A model generated the notes under the pieces. The model did no database searches. It was not told where the DNA came from and was given only the letters and a program-made list of their open reading frames with translations. From Lachnospiraceae bacterium UBA935 (lineage in GTDB: Bacteria; Bacillota; Clostridia; Lachnospirales; Lachnospiraceae), in contig DBDJ01000072.1 of the NCBI GenBank assembly GCA_002293525.1, forward strand, positions 105,143-169,142: a DNA stretch of 64,000 bases. Direction: 5' to 3'. Each line of letters starts with the position of its first letter. Position 1 is the stretch's first letter. The position numbers and the translations under genes were made by a program. Positions 24,394 through 32,640 of this stretch are shown here, piece after piece.

Positions 24394-26187
24394 ATGGCAG
24401 AACTTACTAAAAATCCCAATGTAATCAAGTGGGTAGAAGAAATGCAGGCACTGACCAAACCGGACGAGGTGGTTTGGATTGACGGAAGCGAGGAACAATT
24501 GGATGCTCTCCGTAAAACATCAATGGATAACGGCGAAATCATCGCGCTGAATCAGGAAAAGCTCCCCGGCTGTTATTATCATCAGACAGCGGTTAACGAT
24601 GTCGCCCGTGTAGAAGATAGAACTTTTATTTGCTGCAAGAATAAGGAAGACGCGGGTCCTACCAACAACTGGTGTGATCCTCAGGAAATGTACGACAAGC
24701 TGACCCCGATGTTTGACGGTGTCATGAAAGGCCGGACGATGTATGTCATCCCTTATTCCATGGGACCGATCGGCTCCGATTTGGCTAAGGTGGGCGTTGA
24801 GCTGACCGACTCTATCTACGTTGTCCTGAATATGGACATTATGACCCGTATCGGCGCGGATGCCTTTAAGAACCTGGGCGATGTGTCCAACGACTTTGTC
24901 CGCGGCCTGCATTCCAAGGCAGATATCGATGCCGAAAAACGTTACATCGTTCACTTCCCGGAAGACAATACCATCTGGTCCATCAACTCCGGTTACGGCG
25001 GCAACGTGCTGCTCGGCAAGAAATGTTTTGCCCTGCGGATCGCTTCTTTCCAGGGTAAGAACGAAGGCTGGATGGCAGAACATATGCTGATCTTAGGCAT
25101 CCAGAAACCGGATGGCGAAATCAAATACGTGACCGCTGCTTTCCCTTCTGCCTGCGGCAAGACCAACCTCGCCATGCTGATTCCACCGGAAGGCTATACC
25201 AGCAAAGGCTATAAAGTATGGACGGTCGGCGATGACATCGCCTGGCTGAAACAAGGCAAGGACGGCCGGCTCTATGCCATCAATCCGGAAAACGGCTTCT
25301 TCGGCGTCGCTCCCGGTACCAATGCCAAATCCAACTTCAACGCTCTGGAAAGCACCAGAAAGAACACCATTTTTACCAACGTTGCGTTGAATAACGACGA
25401 CATGACCGTATGGTGGGAAGGCCTTGACAAAAATCCCCCCGAGAACGCTACCGAATGGAAAGGCGCGAAAGTAAACGGCAAGGAATACCGTGACGCCGGC
25501 AATAATCTGGCCCACCCCAATTCCCGTTTTACCGCTCCGGCCCGTAACTGCCCTTGCATTTCCACGGAATTTGACAATCCTGAAGGGGTTCCGATCTCAG
25601 CCATGATCTTCGGCGGACGCCGGGCCAAGACCGCTCCCCTCGTATATCAAGCCTTTGACTGGAATCACGGCGTTTTCGTCGGTTCCATCATGGCCAGCGA
25701 AACCACTGCTGCCGCTGCCGGTGCTGTCGGCCAGGTACGCCGCGACCCGATGGCGATGCTGCCGTTCTGCGGATACAACATGGGCGACTACTGGGCTCAC
25801 TGGATCGAGATGGGCAAAGTCCTCGGCGACAAAGCTCCCAAGATCTTCAACGTGAACTGGTTCCGCACCAATGAAGAAGGCAAGTTCATCTGGCCGGGCT
25901 TTGGCGATAACATGCGTGTTCTGGACTGGATCATCGAAAGAGCCGAAGACAATGCTGATGCCGTCGAAACCGCTATCGGTTTTGAACCCAAGCCGGAAGA
26001 CATCAATATTGACGGCCTGGAAGCAAGCGGGATTACCCTTGACGTGGTAAAAGACCTGTTAAATGTCGATAAAAACCTCTGGAAAGAAGATGCCGCCAAT
26101 GTCAAGGAATTCTATGCCAAATTCGGCGACAGGCTGCCGCAGATCATGAAAGATCAGCTGGCCGCTTTGGAAGAAAGACTGCAGTAA
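24394..26187 (+). CDS. pckA: phosphoenolpyruvate carboxykinase (GTP)
   Basis: A 597-residue GTP-dependent PEPCK that interconverts oxaloacetate and PEP with CO2. It has the kinase-1 loop FPSACGKTN at residues 250-258 with the GTP-type serine/cysteine, the kinase-2 region VGDDIAW, RFTAPARNCP and FGGRRAKTAP. The GTP class is clear from these motifs and the length near 600. In anaerobic fermenters it often runs towards oxaloacetate. It lies divergent to oadB, with promoters for both in the 292-base gap. A microprotein with the OadB signature follows it, then a strong terminator. Confidence 0.96.
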   Translation: MAELTKNPNVIKWVEEMQALTKPDEVVWIDGSEEQLDALRKTSMDNGEIIALNQEKLPGCYYHQTAVNDVARVEDRTFICCKNKEDAGPTNNWCDPQEMYDKLTPMFDGVMKGRTMYVIPYSMGPIGSDLAKVGVELTDSIYVVLNMDIMTRIGADAFKNLGDVSNDFVRGLHSKADIDAEKRYIVHFPEDNTIWSINSGYGGNVLLGKKCFALRIASFQGKNEGWMAEHMLILGIQKPDGEIKYVTAAFPSACGKTNLAMLIPPEGYTSKGYKVWTVGDDIAWLKQGKDGRLYAINPENGFFGVAPGTNAKSNFNALESTRKNTIFTNVALNNDDMTVWWEGLDKNPPENATEWKGAKVNGKEYRDAGNNLAHPNSRFTAPARNCPCISTEFDNPEGVPISAMIFGGRRAKTAPLVYQAFDWNHGVFVGSIMASETTAAAAGAVGQVRRDPMAMLPFCGYNMGDYWAHWIEMGKVLGDKAPKIFNVNWFRTNEEGKFIWPGFGDNMRVLDWIIERAEDNADAVETAIGFEPKPEDINIDGLEASGITLDVVKDLLNVDKNLWKEDAANVKEFYAKFGDRLPQIMKDQLAALEERLQ

Positions 26188-26250
26188 GCCATAGCCCCTG
26201 CTACGGCGACAGCCACACAGCCATTATCAATATTAATTGGAGATAACACT

Positions 26251-26418
26251 ATGAGTACTAAGAATATTACGATAATTGGTAGCGCGGACGGCCCTACATC
26301 TATCTATCTTGCTAGTAAGTTTGATCCGTTTGAACTGATCCTCATCGTAATCGGTGTGATTCTCGTTGTGGCCGGACTGGTCACCTGGCGGAAAATCAGG
26401 AAAAAGAAGAAGTCGTAA
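26251..26418 (+). CDS. single-helix microprotein carrying the OadB sodium-site signature
   Basis: A 55-residue gene. Residues 6-23 read ITIIGSADGPTSIYLASK, almost the same as the OadB loop encoded at 22872-24101 (ISIIGAADGPTAIYVSQ). A single helix (about residues 27-46) and a basic tail RKIRKKKKS follow. GGAG with good spacing precedes the ATG at 26251. It lies 63 bases after pckA, before the shared terminator, so it is probably co-transcribed. Small proteins with this signature exist in Clostridia and are annotated as decarboxylase beta fragments, but this is a complete small gene, not a broken oadB. The role is unknown; an accessory or competitor subunit of the Na+ pump is one possibility. 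Confidence 0.75.
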   Translation: MSTKNITIIGSADGPTSIYLASKFDPFELILIVIGVILVVAGLVTWRKIRKKKKS

Positions 26419-26477
26419 TAAATGTAATTATCGTAGTACAGTATATAAAGATCCAAATAAGAATATCTATGAAAAGC

Positions 26478-26528
26478 ATTAAACTGCCGCGCACTGTAAT
26501 ATATCTCTCAGTGCGCGGCAAGTGCTTT
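26478..26528 (+). terminator. strong rho-independent terminator
   Basis: GCCGCGCACTG (26486-26496) pairs perfectly with CAGTGCGCGGC (26509-26519). The flanks AAAAGCA/TGCTTTT also pair, so it can act in both directions. It ends the pckA unit. Confidence 0.92.
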
Positions 26529-26530
26529 TA

Positions 26531-26635
26531 ACAGTGATCATTTCTCTCTAAACAGTGATTTTTCTCTCTTTACAGTGATCTTTTCTCTCTTAACAGTGAT
26601 TTTTCCTCCCTTAACAATGTGCTTCTCTTAATCCC
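26531..26635. repeat. five tandem 20-21-bp units
   Basis: Units of ACAGTGATCTTTTCTCTCTTA type begin at 26531, 26552, 26572, 26593 and, more divergent, 26614. They fill the gap between the pckA terminator and the ackA stop. Spacing and sequence do not fit CRISPR. Function unknown. Confidence 0.85.
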
Positions 26636-27841
26636 TTAACTCATCCCTTCCACCACCATTTTAGTATCCCGGGCTATCATCAGTTCTTCATTGGTCGGGA
26701 TCACCATTACGGTTACCTTGCTTCCTGCCGTTGATATTATCTTGTCTTTCCCTCTTACCCCATTGGCTTCCTGATCTATTTCTATCCCTAGATAGCCTAA
26801 GTAGTCAGCAACATGTTCCCGGACAAAGCTGCTGTTTTCACCGATACCCGCCGTAAAGCAGATCACATCCACGCCGTTCATCGCGGCAGTATAGGCACCG
26901 ATGTACTTGGCGATCCGGTAAATATATGCTTTCAGCGTCCGGACTGCCTCCGGCCGGCCGGCCTTATACGCTTCCGATACATCACGGAAATCAGAGGGAC
27001 CGCCGTCCTGCATCCCCACCATTCCGGATTTCTTGTTCAATATTTCAATTATCTCAGATACCGTTTTGTCTTCTTTTTCAGTAAGGTATTCAATAATCGC
27101 CGGGTCGATATCACCGGAACGGGTACCCATGATCAAGCCTTCCAGCGGCGTCATGCCCATGGAGGTATCGACGCTCTTTCCGTTTTTTACTGCCGTAATG
27201 CTGGCACCGTTACCAAGGTGGCAGACGATGATCTTTAAACTGTCATAGTCCTTATTCAGGAACTCGGCCGCCCGGCGGGAAACATAGGCATGGCTGGTGC
27301 CATGGAAACCGTATCTGCGGATGCGGTATTTTTCATAATACTCATAGGGCAGCCCGTAAAGATAAGCCTCTTCCGGCATGGTCTGATGAAAGGCCGTGTC
27401 GTAGACACCGACCATCGGCGTAGCCGGCATCAGTTCCCGGCAGGCGCGGACACCGGTCAGGTTGGCGGGATTGTGCAGGGGCGCGAGGTCATTGCATGCT
27501 TCCGTCGCCTCGATCACTTCGTCGGTGATCAGCACCGCGCCGGCAAATTTCTCCCCGCCGTGTACTAGCCGGTGCCCGACCGCTCCGATCTCGTCAAGAT
27601 GTTTTAAGACGCCCTTCACCGGATCAATCAAAGCTTCCAGTACCAGCTGCACCGCCTTAAGATGATCGTCCATAGGTATCTCGGTAACTGTTTTTTCCCT
27701 GCCGTCAGCTTCAAAAACAAGCCGGCTCCCTTCGATCCCGATCCGCTCACAGATTCCTTTTGCCGCCGTCTCCTCCGTAATGCTGTCAATCAGCTGAAAC
27801 TTCAAAGACGAGCTGCCACAGTTAATCACCAAGACTTTCAT
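26636..27841 (-). CDS. ackA: acetate kinase
   Basis: A 401-residue ASKHA-fold kinase that interconverts acetyl phosphate and acetate with ATP formation, a main energy step in fermentation. It begins MKVLVINCGSSSLKFQLID and carries YGFHGTSHAYV, CHLGNGASI, MGMTPLEGL and FTAGIGENSS. Length is standard. No pta gene is adjacent. The 3' side meets a tandem-repeat tract; a dispersed repeat lies upstream beyond 27990. Confidence 0.97.
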   Translation of the reverse strand: MKVLVINCGSSSLKFQLIDSITEETAAKGICERIGIEGSRLVFEADGREKTVTEIPMDDHLKAVQLVLEALIDPVKGVLKHLDEIGAVGHRLVHGGEKFAGAVLITDEVIEATEACNDLAPLHNPANLTGVRACRELMPATPMVGVYDTAFHQTMPEEAYLYGLPYEYYEKYRIRRYGFHGTSHAYVSRRAAEFLNKDYDSLKIIVCHLGNGASITAVKNGKSVDTSMGMTPLEGLIMGTRSGDIDPAIIEYLTEKEDKTVSEIIEILNKKSGMVGMQDGGPSDFRDVSEAYKAGRPEAVRTLKAYIYRIAKYIGAYTAAMNGVDVICFTAGIGENSSFVREHVADYLGYLGIEIDQEANGVRGKDKIISTAGSKVTVMVIPTNEELMIARDTKMVVEGMS

Positions 27842-27989
27842 TGCCTGCCTCCATGTACTTAATTATTTCCATTCTGCCAGTTGCGCTCTATGTTTACCGT
27901 TCTATAATATATTGCCAGTTTCCGCTCTGTTGTATGTCGTATTTACTTTTCCGTTCTTATATTCTACATCCAGCACATGATTACGTCAA

Positions 27990-28070
27990 CAGTCTCAACG
28001 AAAAGTGGGGTTTGAAGGCTCGGGAACGTTACTGTTCAGGCTATAACCGCGGGAACCGGAGGGCTGGGCC
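27990..28070 (+). repeat. dispersed intergenic element, copy B
   Basis: It contains AACGAAAAGTGGGG and AAGGCTCGGG (also at the outer edge of the 38776-38958 foldback, inverted), GTTACTGTTCAG (28028-28039) and CGGAGGGCTGGGC. It lies in the 235-base gap between ackA and the MFS gene; no gene is seen there. Confidence 0.55.
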
Positions 28071-28076
28071 GCCTCT

Positions 28077-29291
28077 TTACAATCTTTGACCTGTCAACAG
28101 CACTCTTTTTGACCCGCGGATGCCCACCAGCAGCAACAGCGGAAAGATGACTGCCGCCAGAATACCGATCCGCAGATTGTCGTCAAAACGGCCGGAAACC
28201 ATCCCGACCAGCGTGGGGCCGACTGAACATCCCATATCACCGGCCAGGGCCATGAACGCAAACATCGCTGTCCCGCCGCCTCTGATACTGGCCGCCGCCT
28301 TGCTGAACGTACCCGGCCACATGATTCCTACCGAAAACCCGGCCACGCCGCAGCTTACCAGACCCAGAAAAGGAACCGGGATCAGGGCGATCCCCAAATA
28401 GGACGCAATACACAATACTGCGCTGAATATCATAAAACGTTCTAGATTGATTTTATCTCCGAATCTACCATAGATTGCCCGGGCCGTTCCCATCAAGACG
28501 GCAAACGCCATCGGTCCGGCCAGGTCTCCTATGGCCTTGCTTACACCAAGACCTTTTTCGGCAAAAGCAGATGCCCATTGGCTGACTGACTGTTCACTGG
28601 CACCCGCACAGACCATCATCACTATAAAAACCCAGAAGATTTTCTGGCGGAGCAATTCTTTTCCGCTTAATTGGGTTACGTCCTCCTGAATCAAGGAGGC
28701 AAACGGGGCTTTGGCAAGCAGGAAAATATTAAATACCGGAAGAAGCGCCCAGATCATGGCCATCAGCTTCCAGTTGGCGATTCCGGCAAGATTAAAAAAC
28801 AGGGTAGATATGATCACTACGCCGACATGGCCCCAGCAATAGAAAGAATGGAGCAGGCTCATGGCTTTTTCTTTATTATTCGTCGGGCAGGCCTCTACTG
28901 TCGGACTTACCAGAACCTCCAGCAGGCCGCCGCCCACAGCATAAATCATCACTGCCAGAAGCAGGCCGATAAAGGGATCGGCAAATAATTCCGGCAGGAT
29001 GGTCAACGAAACCAGGCCGGCTGCCGCAGCAACATGGGCGGCTAACATGGATTTCCGATAACCGATCTTGTCGACAAAACCCATGGCCAGGAAATCAATA
29101 ATCAGCTGCAAGCCGAAATTAATTGTCACCAGCATGGTGATCTTTGACAAAGGAATCCCATAGCTTGACTGAAAGGTCAGGAACAGCAGCGGCACAAAGT
29201 TATTTACCGTGGCCTGGACGCCATTCGCTATAAAGCATCCGTAAATAGTTCTATTGTAGTTTTCTTTTTGATTGCCTGATCTGTCGTTCAT
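28077..29291 (-). CDS. major facilitator superfamily transporter
   Basis: A 404-residue integral membrane protein of about 12 helices. The N-terminal half holds NFVPLLFLTFQSSYGIPLSKITMLV and the loop DKIGYRKS typical of MFS loop 2-3; RFGDKINLERFM is the matching loop in the second half. Architecture and length resemble the sugar/fucose-permease-like branch, but the substrate cannot be read. The start at 29291 is chosen from homologous-length reasoning and the promoter placement; the frame is open to 29423, but that part overlaps the promoter and a repeat. Confidence 0.82.
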   Translation of the reverse strand: MNDRSGNQKENYNRTIYGCFIANGVQATVNNFVPLLFLTFQSSYGIPLSKITMLVTINFGLQLIIDFLAMGFVDKIGYRKSMLAAHVAAAAGLVSLTILPELFADPFIGLLLAVMIYAVGGGLLEVLVSPTVEACPTNNKEKAMSLLHSFYCWGHVGVVIISTLFFNLAGIANWKLMAMIWALLPVFNIFLLAKAPFASLIQEDVTQLSGKELLRQKIFWVFIVMMVCAGASEQSVSQWASAFAEKGLGVSKAIGDLAGPMAFAVLMGTARAIYGRFGDKINLERFMIFSAVLCIASYLGIALIPVPFLGLVSCGVAGFSVGIMWPGTFSKAAASIRGGGTAMFAFMALAGDMGCSVGPTLVGMVSGRFDDNLRIGILAAVIFPLLLLVGIRGSKRVLLTGQRL

Positions 29292-29336
29292 TTTCTCATT
29301 TCTCTGCCAATCTGTACAAGATGCGAATCGACCGTC

Positions 29337-29365
29337 AGTATATAACAAAACTAGCTTTTTGTCAA
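29337..29365 (-). promoter_or_regulatory. sigma-A promoter of the MFS gene
   Basis: TTGACA (29360-29365), 17 bases, TATACT (29337-29342), about 45 bases before the chosen start. It excludes the longer open frame. Confidence 0.85.
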
Positions 29366-29387
29366 GCTGGCTTTGTATCGAATTGTT

Positions 29388-29469
29388 TTCGCTGTAAGCT
29401 GTTTTTGCTGAAATTAAGGCCATTTACCGGTTCTTTACCCGCCACTCCGCCAGCCAGAAGAGATGATTT
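29388..29469. repeat. 82-bp dispersed repeat, copy 2
   Basis: 79 of 82 positions match 15651-15732 (differences: C/T, A/G and C/G). It lies between the divergent MFS and chemoreceptor genes. Confidence 0.93.
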
Positions 29470-29594
29470 GGGGAAAAGGAGTGAACAGAGCCGCTATAAA
29501 TTCCGTTAAACAAACCCGATATTGTAAAGTCATCATAAAACTGTTAAAATTAAAATACAGTCTTTTGAAACAAAAAGAAGAAGGAGGATTCGTC

Positions 29595-31382
29595 ATGATC
29601 AAAAAACTGCCTTTATTCACCAAACTGCTGCTAATGATCTTACCTCTTATGTTAACCGTAATCATCAGCCTGATTTATTTCAGCCTGCGGCAGACGACAG
29701 TATATCGGGAAACAGAAGTTATCTTTAACCAGCACTTATATGCCGCCCAGAGCTCGCTGCTGAATGCTGACAGGGATATGTATCAGGCCCTGGCTGATGA
29801 GATGGAACTGGTGTACAATACCAGTCTTGACGAGACACAAAGAACCTCTTTCATAAATGACTTCCAAGAAAATATTGACCAGACCAGCGAAAGGATCACT
29901 TTGGCCATGGATATCATAAGGGACAGCGGTGATATCTACAATTCCCTGACGACCAGGGATCTTTTCATCGCCGTCCATGGCGAGGACGCCACTGACGACC
30001 CCAGCGGCTTCTTAAACGGAACCGACACCCTTGAGCAGATCGAAAGCAATTTTCAACGCGACTTTGCCGCATGGCAGGATGCTTACGACCCGGAAACCGG
30101 CGAAGGGGATTTTGCCGCCGCCCAGGAAATCTTCGGTGTTGCCAGGGAATATATCAATTCCATGACCGACATCCTGGACCTGTACAGCATCTACGAAAGC
30201 AATGTTTTGCTGGACAATATCCAGAACAGCGTCATGGTTACTGCGGTCATCATCATCGCGATTATTCTAGCCGTCATGATGCTGGCTCTGATGATTGCCC
30301 GTTACCTGCGCTCCAACATCCTTCTGATTACAGATAACATGGTCAAGCTTTCCAACAACGACCTGCGCTTTGAGCCGCTGACCCTTGACAGCAAAGACGA
30401 GCTGGGCACCCTGTCGGCTGCGGTAAACCGCGTCAGGGAATCGCTGCTGAATATCGTCCAGACCCTGCATAAAGCCGCCGATGAGCTGCAGCACTCGACG
30501 AAGTCGGTCGATGTCGTCATCCATGATTCTCATGAATCCGTCCTGAATATCAAAGCGGCCGTCAATGAAATCGCCAATTCAGCCGACTATCTGGCGGAAA
30601 AAACCGGCGGCATTCTTGGCGAGATCAAAACCATGAACGGCATTGTCGAACAGAGCGCTTCCGGCACCCAGAACCTTGACGAAGCCAGCAGCCAGATCTC
30701 CCAGGCTACCGATACCGGTATGAAAATCATCGAGGAGCTGTACTTACTGACCGAACAGAACAGCAAGTCATTTGAAGAAATATTTACAATGATTGAAAAA
30801 ATAAACGCAAGCTCCGATAAGATCGGCGAAGCCAGCACCCTTATTTCGGAAATCGCCAACCAGACCAACCTGCTGTCCTTGAATGCCAGCATCGAAGCGG
30901 CCAGGGCCGGCGAAAGCGGCCGGGGCTTTGCCGTAGTCGCAGAAGAAATCCGCAAGCTTGCGGAAGAGTCAGCTCGTTCCGTCGGCATCATCGACGACAT
31001 GCTCAAAGGCCTGCAGAGCAATACCAGCCAGGCCAGCAAACAGAGCGAAGCCGTCAAAACCGGGGTACAGAAGCAGCAGCTGAGCGTAAGCAGCACCAAG
31101 GAAAAGTATTCCGATATCGTAAAAAGCATCAAGGCCGTCGAAACAGCGATCCAAGGCTTCCACGAAATCAACAGGAACTTGGACAGCAATTTCAATTCCA
31201 TTTCCGGCCTGGTAGAAAGCCTGACTGCGGTTTCGGAAGAAAATGCTGCCACCATCCATGACTTGACCACCACTACCGAAGCGATTGCCGCCAATGTAGA
31301 CCATGTCAATGACAGCAGCAAGGATGTGCGGACGGCCTCGGAAGGCATGTCCAGCACGATATCCCGGTTCAAAACCGAGTAA
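29595..31382 (+). CDS. methyl-accepting chemotaxis protein
   Basis: A 595-residue chemoreceptor. Helix 1 is at about residues 10-30, then a periplasmic-side all-helical ligand domain, helix 2 (VTAVIIIAIILAVMMLALMIA) near residue 220, HAMP, and a cytoplasmic signalling rod. The rod tip has the conserved EIANQTNLLSLNASIEAARA hairpin followed by GRGFAVVAEEIRKLAEES. The start ATG 29595 has AAGGAGG at ideal spacing; the frame is open to 29463, but without a site. There is no C-terminal CheR-binding pentapeptide. The ligand is unknown. The adjacent genes do not encode chemotaxis partners. Confidence 0.93.
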   Translation: MIKKLPLFTKLLLMILPLMLTVIISLIYFSLRQTTVYRETEVIFNQHLYAAQSSLLNADRDMYQALADEMELVYNTSLDETQRTSFINDFQENIDQTSERITLAMDIIRDSGDIYNSLTTRDLFIAVHGEDATDDPSGFLNGTDTLEQIESNFQRDFAAWQDAYDPETGEGDFAAAQEIFGVAREYINSMTDILDLYSIYESNVLLDNIQNSVMVTAVIIIAIILAVMMLALMIARYLRSNILLITDNMVKLSNNDLRFEPLTLDSKDELGTLSAAVNRVRESLLNIVQTLHKAADELQHSTKSVDVVIHDSHESVLNIKAAVNEIANSADYLAEKTGGILGEIKTMNGIVEQSASGTQNLDEASSQISQATDTGMKIIEELYLLTEQNSKSFEEIFTMIEKINASSDKIGEASTLISEIANQTNLLSLNASIEAARAGESGRGFAVVAEEIRKLAEESARSVGIIDDMLKGLQSNTSQASKQSEAVKTGVQKQQLSVSSTKEKYSDIVKSIKAVETAIQGFHEINRNLDSNFNSISGLVESLTAVSEENAATIHDLTTTTEAIAANVDHVNDSSKDVRTASEGMSSTISRFKTE

Positions 31383-31411
31383 ATGCTTCGCTTCGGAAGG
31401 GCGTAACATAA

Positions 31412-31714
31412 TTACTGTCCCAGAACAATCTGCAGTTTCCCGTCGGCATATTCTGCTCCCGTCACGGCTTTCCCCTTTTGCTTCGGCGGGAGCACGAAGC
31501 TGCGGTACTGGTTACCGACAGTCACAAAAAGCTCGTCGCCTTTTTGCAGCAGGTCAATGTCCTTCTTATCTACGAAGGGCAGCTTGATACAAAAACGGCA
31601 GCTGTCATCGTTTTCTTCCAGAGAAAATATCGTGTCGGTAAATAACACTGCCAGCGGGTCCGCATCCCCGTATATCATCTTAGCCGCCATTTCCAGCCGC
31701 TCAGGCGTGTGCAG
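31412..31714 (-). pseudogene. C-terminal remnant of an ArsA/Get3-like ATPase
   Basis: About 100 codons remain. TPERLE-MAAKMIYGDADPLAVLF followed by KLPFVDKKDIDLLQKGDEL and VTVGNQYRSFVLP matches the tail of bacterial anion-transporting ATPase (ArsA/Get3-type) proteins with their HSP20-like C-terminal domain. The N-terminal P-loop domain is absent: in frame, a stop codon (TAA, 31715-31717) lies just before the conserved part. The Met at 31690 could begin translation of a stand-alone domain, but no good ribosome-binding site is seen. Confidence 0.6.
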
Positions 31715-31783
31715 TTATACGGTTAATTCGTCCCTCGAAGTATAATTGATGCTACCATCGAAATATTATTTGTCAAATACAAA

Positions 31784-32509
31784 TTAATAGTTTCGTAAAA
31801 AGCCGCTATATTTCTTTCTGAAATCTACCGAACGTTTTTGAGCCAGAGGGATCATCTCCTCATTGCACAGACAGATATTGTAGCCTTTGATATCAATGAC
31901 ATACTGCATATTTACCAGATAGCTTTGATGACAGGAATAAAAATCATAAGGCAGCATGATTTCACGCAGCTTATTCATGGTGCCGTAGAAGAAATATGAT
32001 TTCTTCCCGGTCCTTAAACAGACTTTACGATTGGTGTACTCAAAATAAAAGATGTCCTTTACTACAAAATCCATATATTTACTGCCGATTTTATAGTCCT
32101 TCTCAATATCCAGTATCTTAAAGCGCACCGTCGGAACCGCATCATGCTGGATAATATAAAGAATATCTTCTAATTGTGACTTTATTCTTTTTTCGCTGAT
32201 CGGTTTTTCCAGATAGGCAAAAGCATGCATCTCATTAATGGCAAATTCCATGTATTGCCGATAATTCGTGATACATATTATCTTGACATTATTGTTTTTT
32301 CTGCCGATGGCCTTGCCCGCAAAAACATCCTGAATACTTGATATAAATAAAATCAGCACATCAAAACTTTCTTCTGTATCCATGACGGAATTGCTGGAAA
32401 TAAAATATTGAGTACTAAAAGATACACCCTGCTGCTGCATATAGTCTCTTATTATACTCTCCACCGATTCTATTTCTGAATAATTACCACATATTGCAAT
32501 CGAAATCAT
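31784..32509 (-). CDS. LytTR transcriptional regulator with an atypical receiver domain
   Basis: A 241-residue protein of response-regulator shape. The receiver-like domain (about 1-120) lacks the expected acidic residues: the N-terminal pair reads ICGNY (G8, N9) where ICDDN is usual, and the phospho-acceptor aspartate position is F55 (DVLILFISS). The conserved lysine is kept (EKPIS). The C-terminal LytTR DNA-binding domain is intact, with FYFEYTNRKVCLRTGKKSYFF and CHQSYLVNMQYV. Phosphorylation is therefore unlikely; control by ligand or dimerisation is inferred. GAGGG precedes the ATG. No sensor kinase is adjacent. The chitinase gene lies upstream on the same strand behind a terminator. Confidence 0.85.
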   Translation of the reverse strand: MISIAICGNYSEIESVESIIRDYMQQQGVSFSTQYFISSNSVMDTEESFDVLILFISSIQDVFAGKAIGRKNNNVKIICITNYRQYMEFAINEMHAFAYLEKPISEKRIKSQLEDILYIIQHDAVPTVRFKILDIEKDYKIGSKYMDFVVKDIFYFEYTNRKVCLRTGKKSYFFYGTMNKLREIMLPYDFYSCHQSYLVNMQYVIDIKGYNICLCNEEMIPLAQKRSVDFRKKYSGFLRNY

Positions 32510-32588
32510 TCCTGTCCCTCCTATCCCTCTTTCAGAAGAACTACAATATTACGTAATTTTTATGTTTGCCTTCGCTAATATCAAAAGT

Positions 32589-32628
32589 CGGAAAAAAGAC
32601 GCCGCGGTATTCCAACGCCTTTTTTCCG
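32589..32628 (-). terminator. terminator of the chitinase gene
   Basis: CGGAAAAAAG-A-CG pairs with CG-C-CTTTTTTCCG at 32589-32628. The T-rich arm works as the U-tract on the minus strand. It lies just after the chitinase stop. Confidence 0.75.
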
Positions 32629-32640
32629 CATGAAATCAAT

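Noticed and set aside
26531..26635. Possible CRISPR array
   Set aside because: Units are contiguous 20-21 bp repeats without unique spacers, and no cas gene is present.
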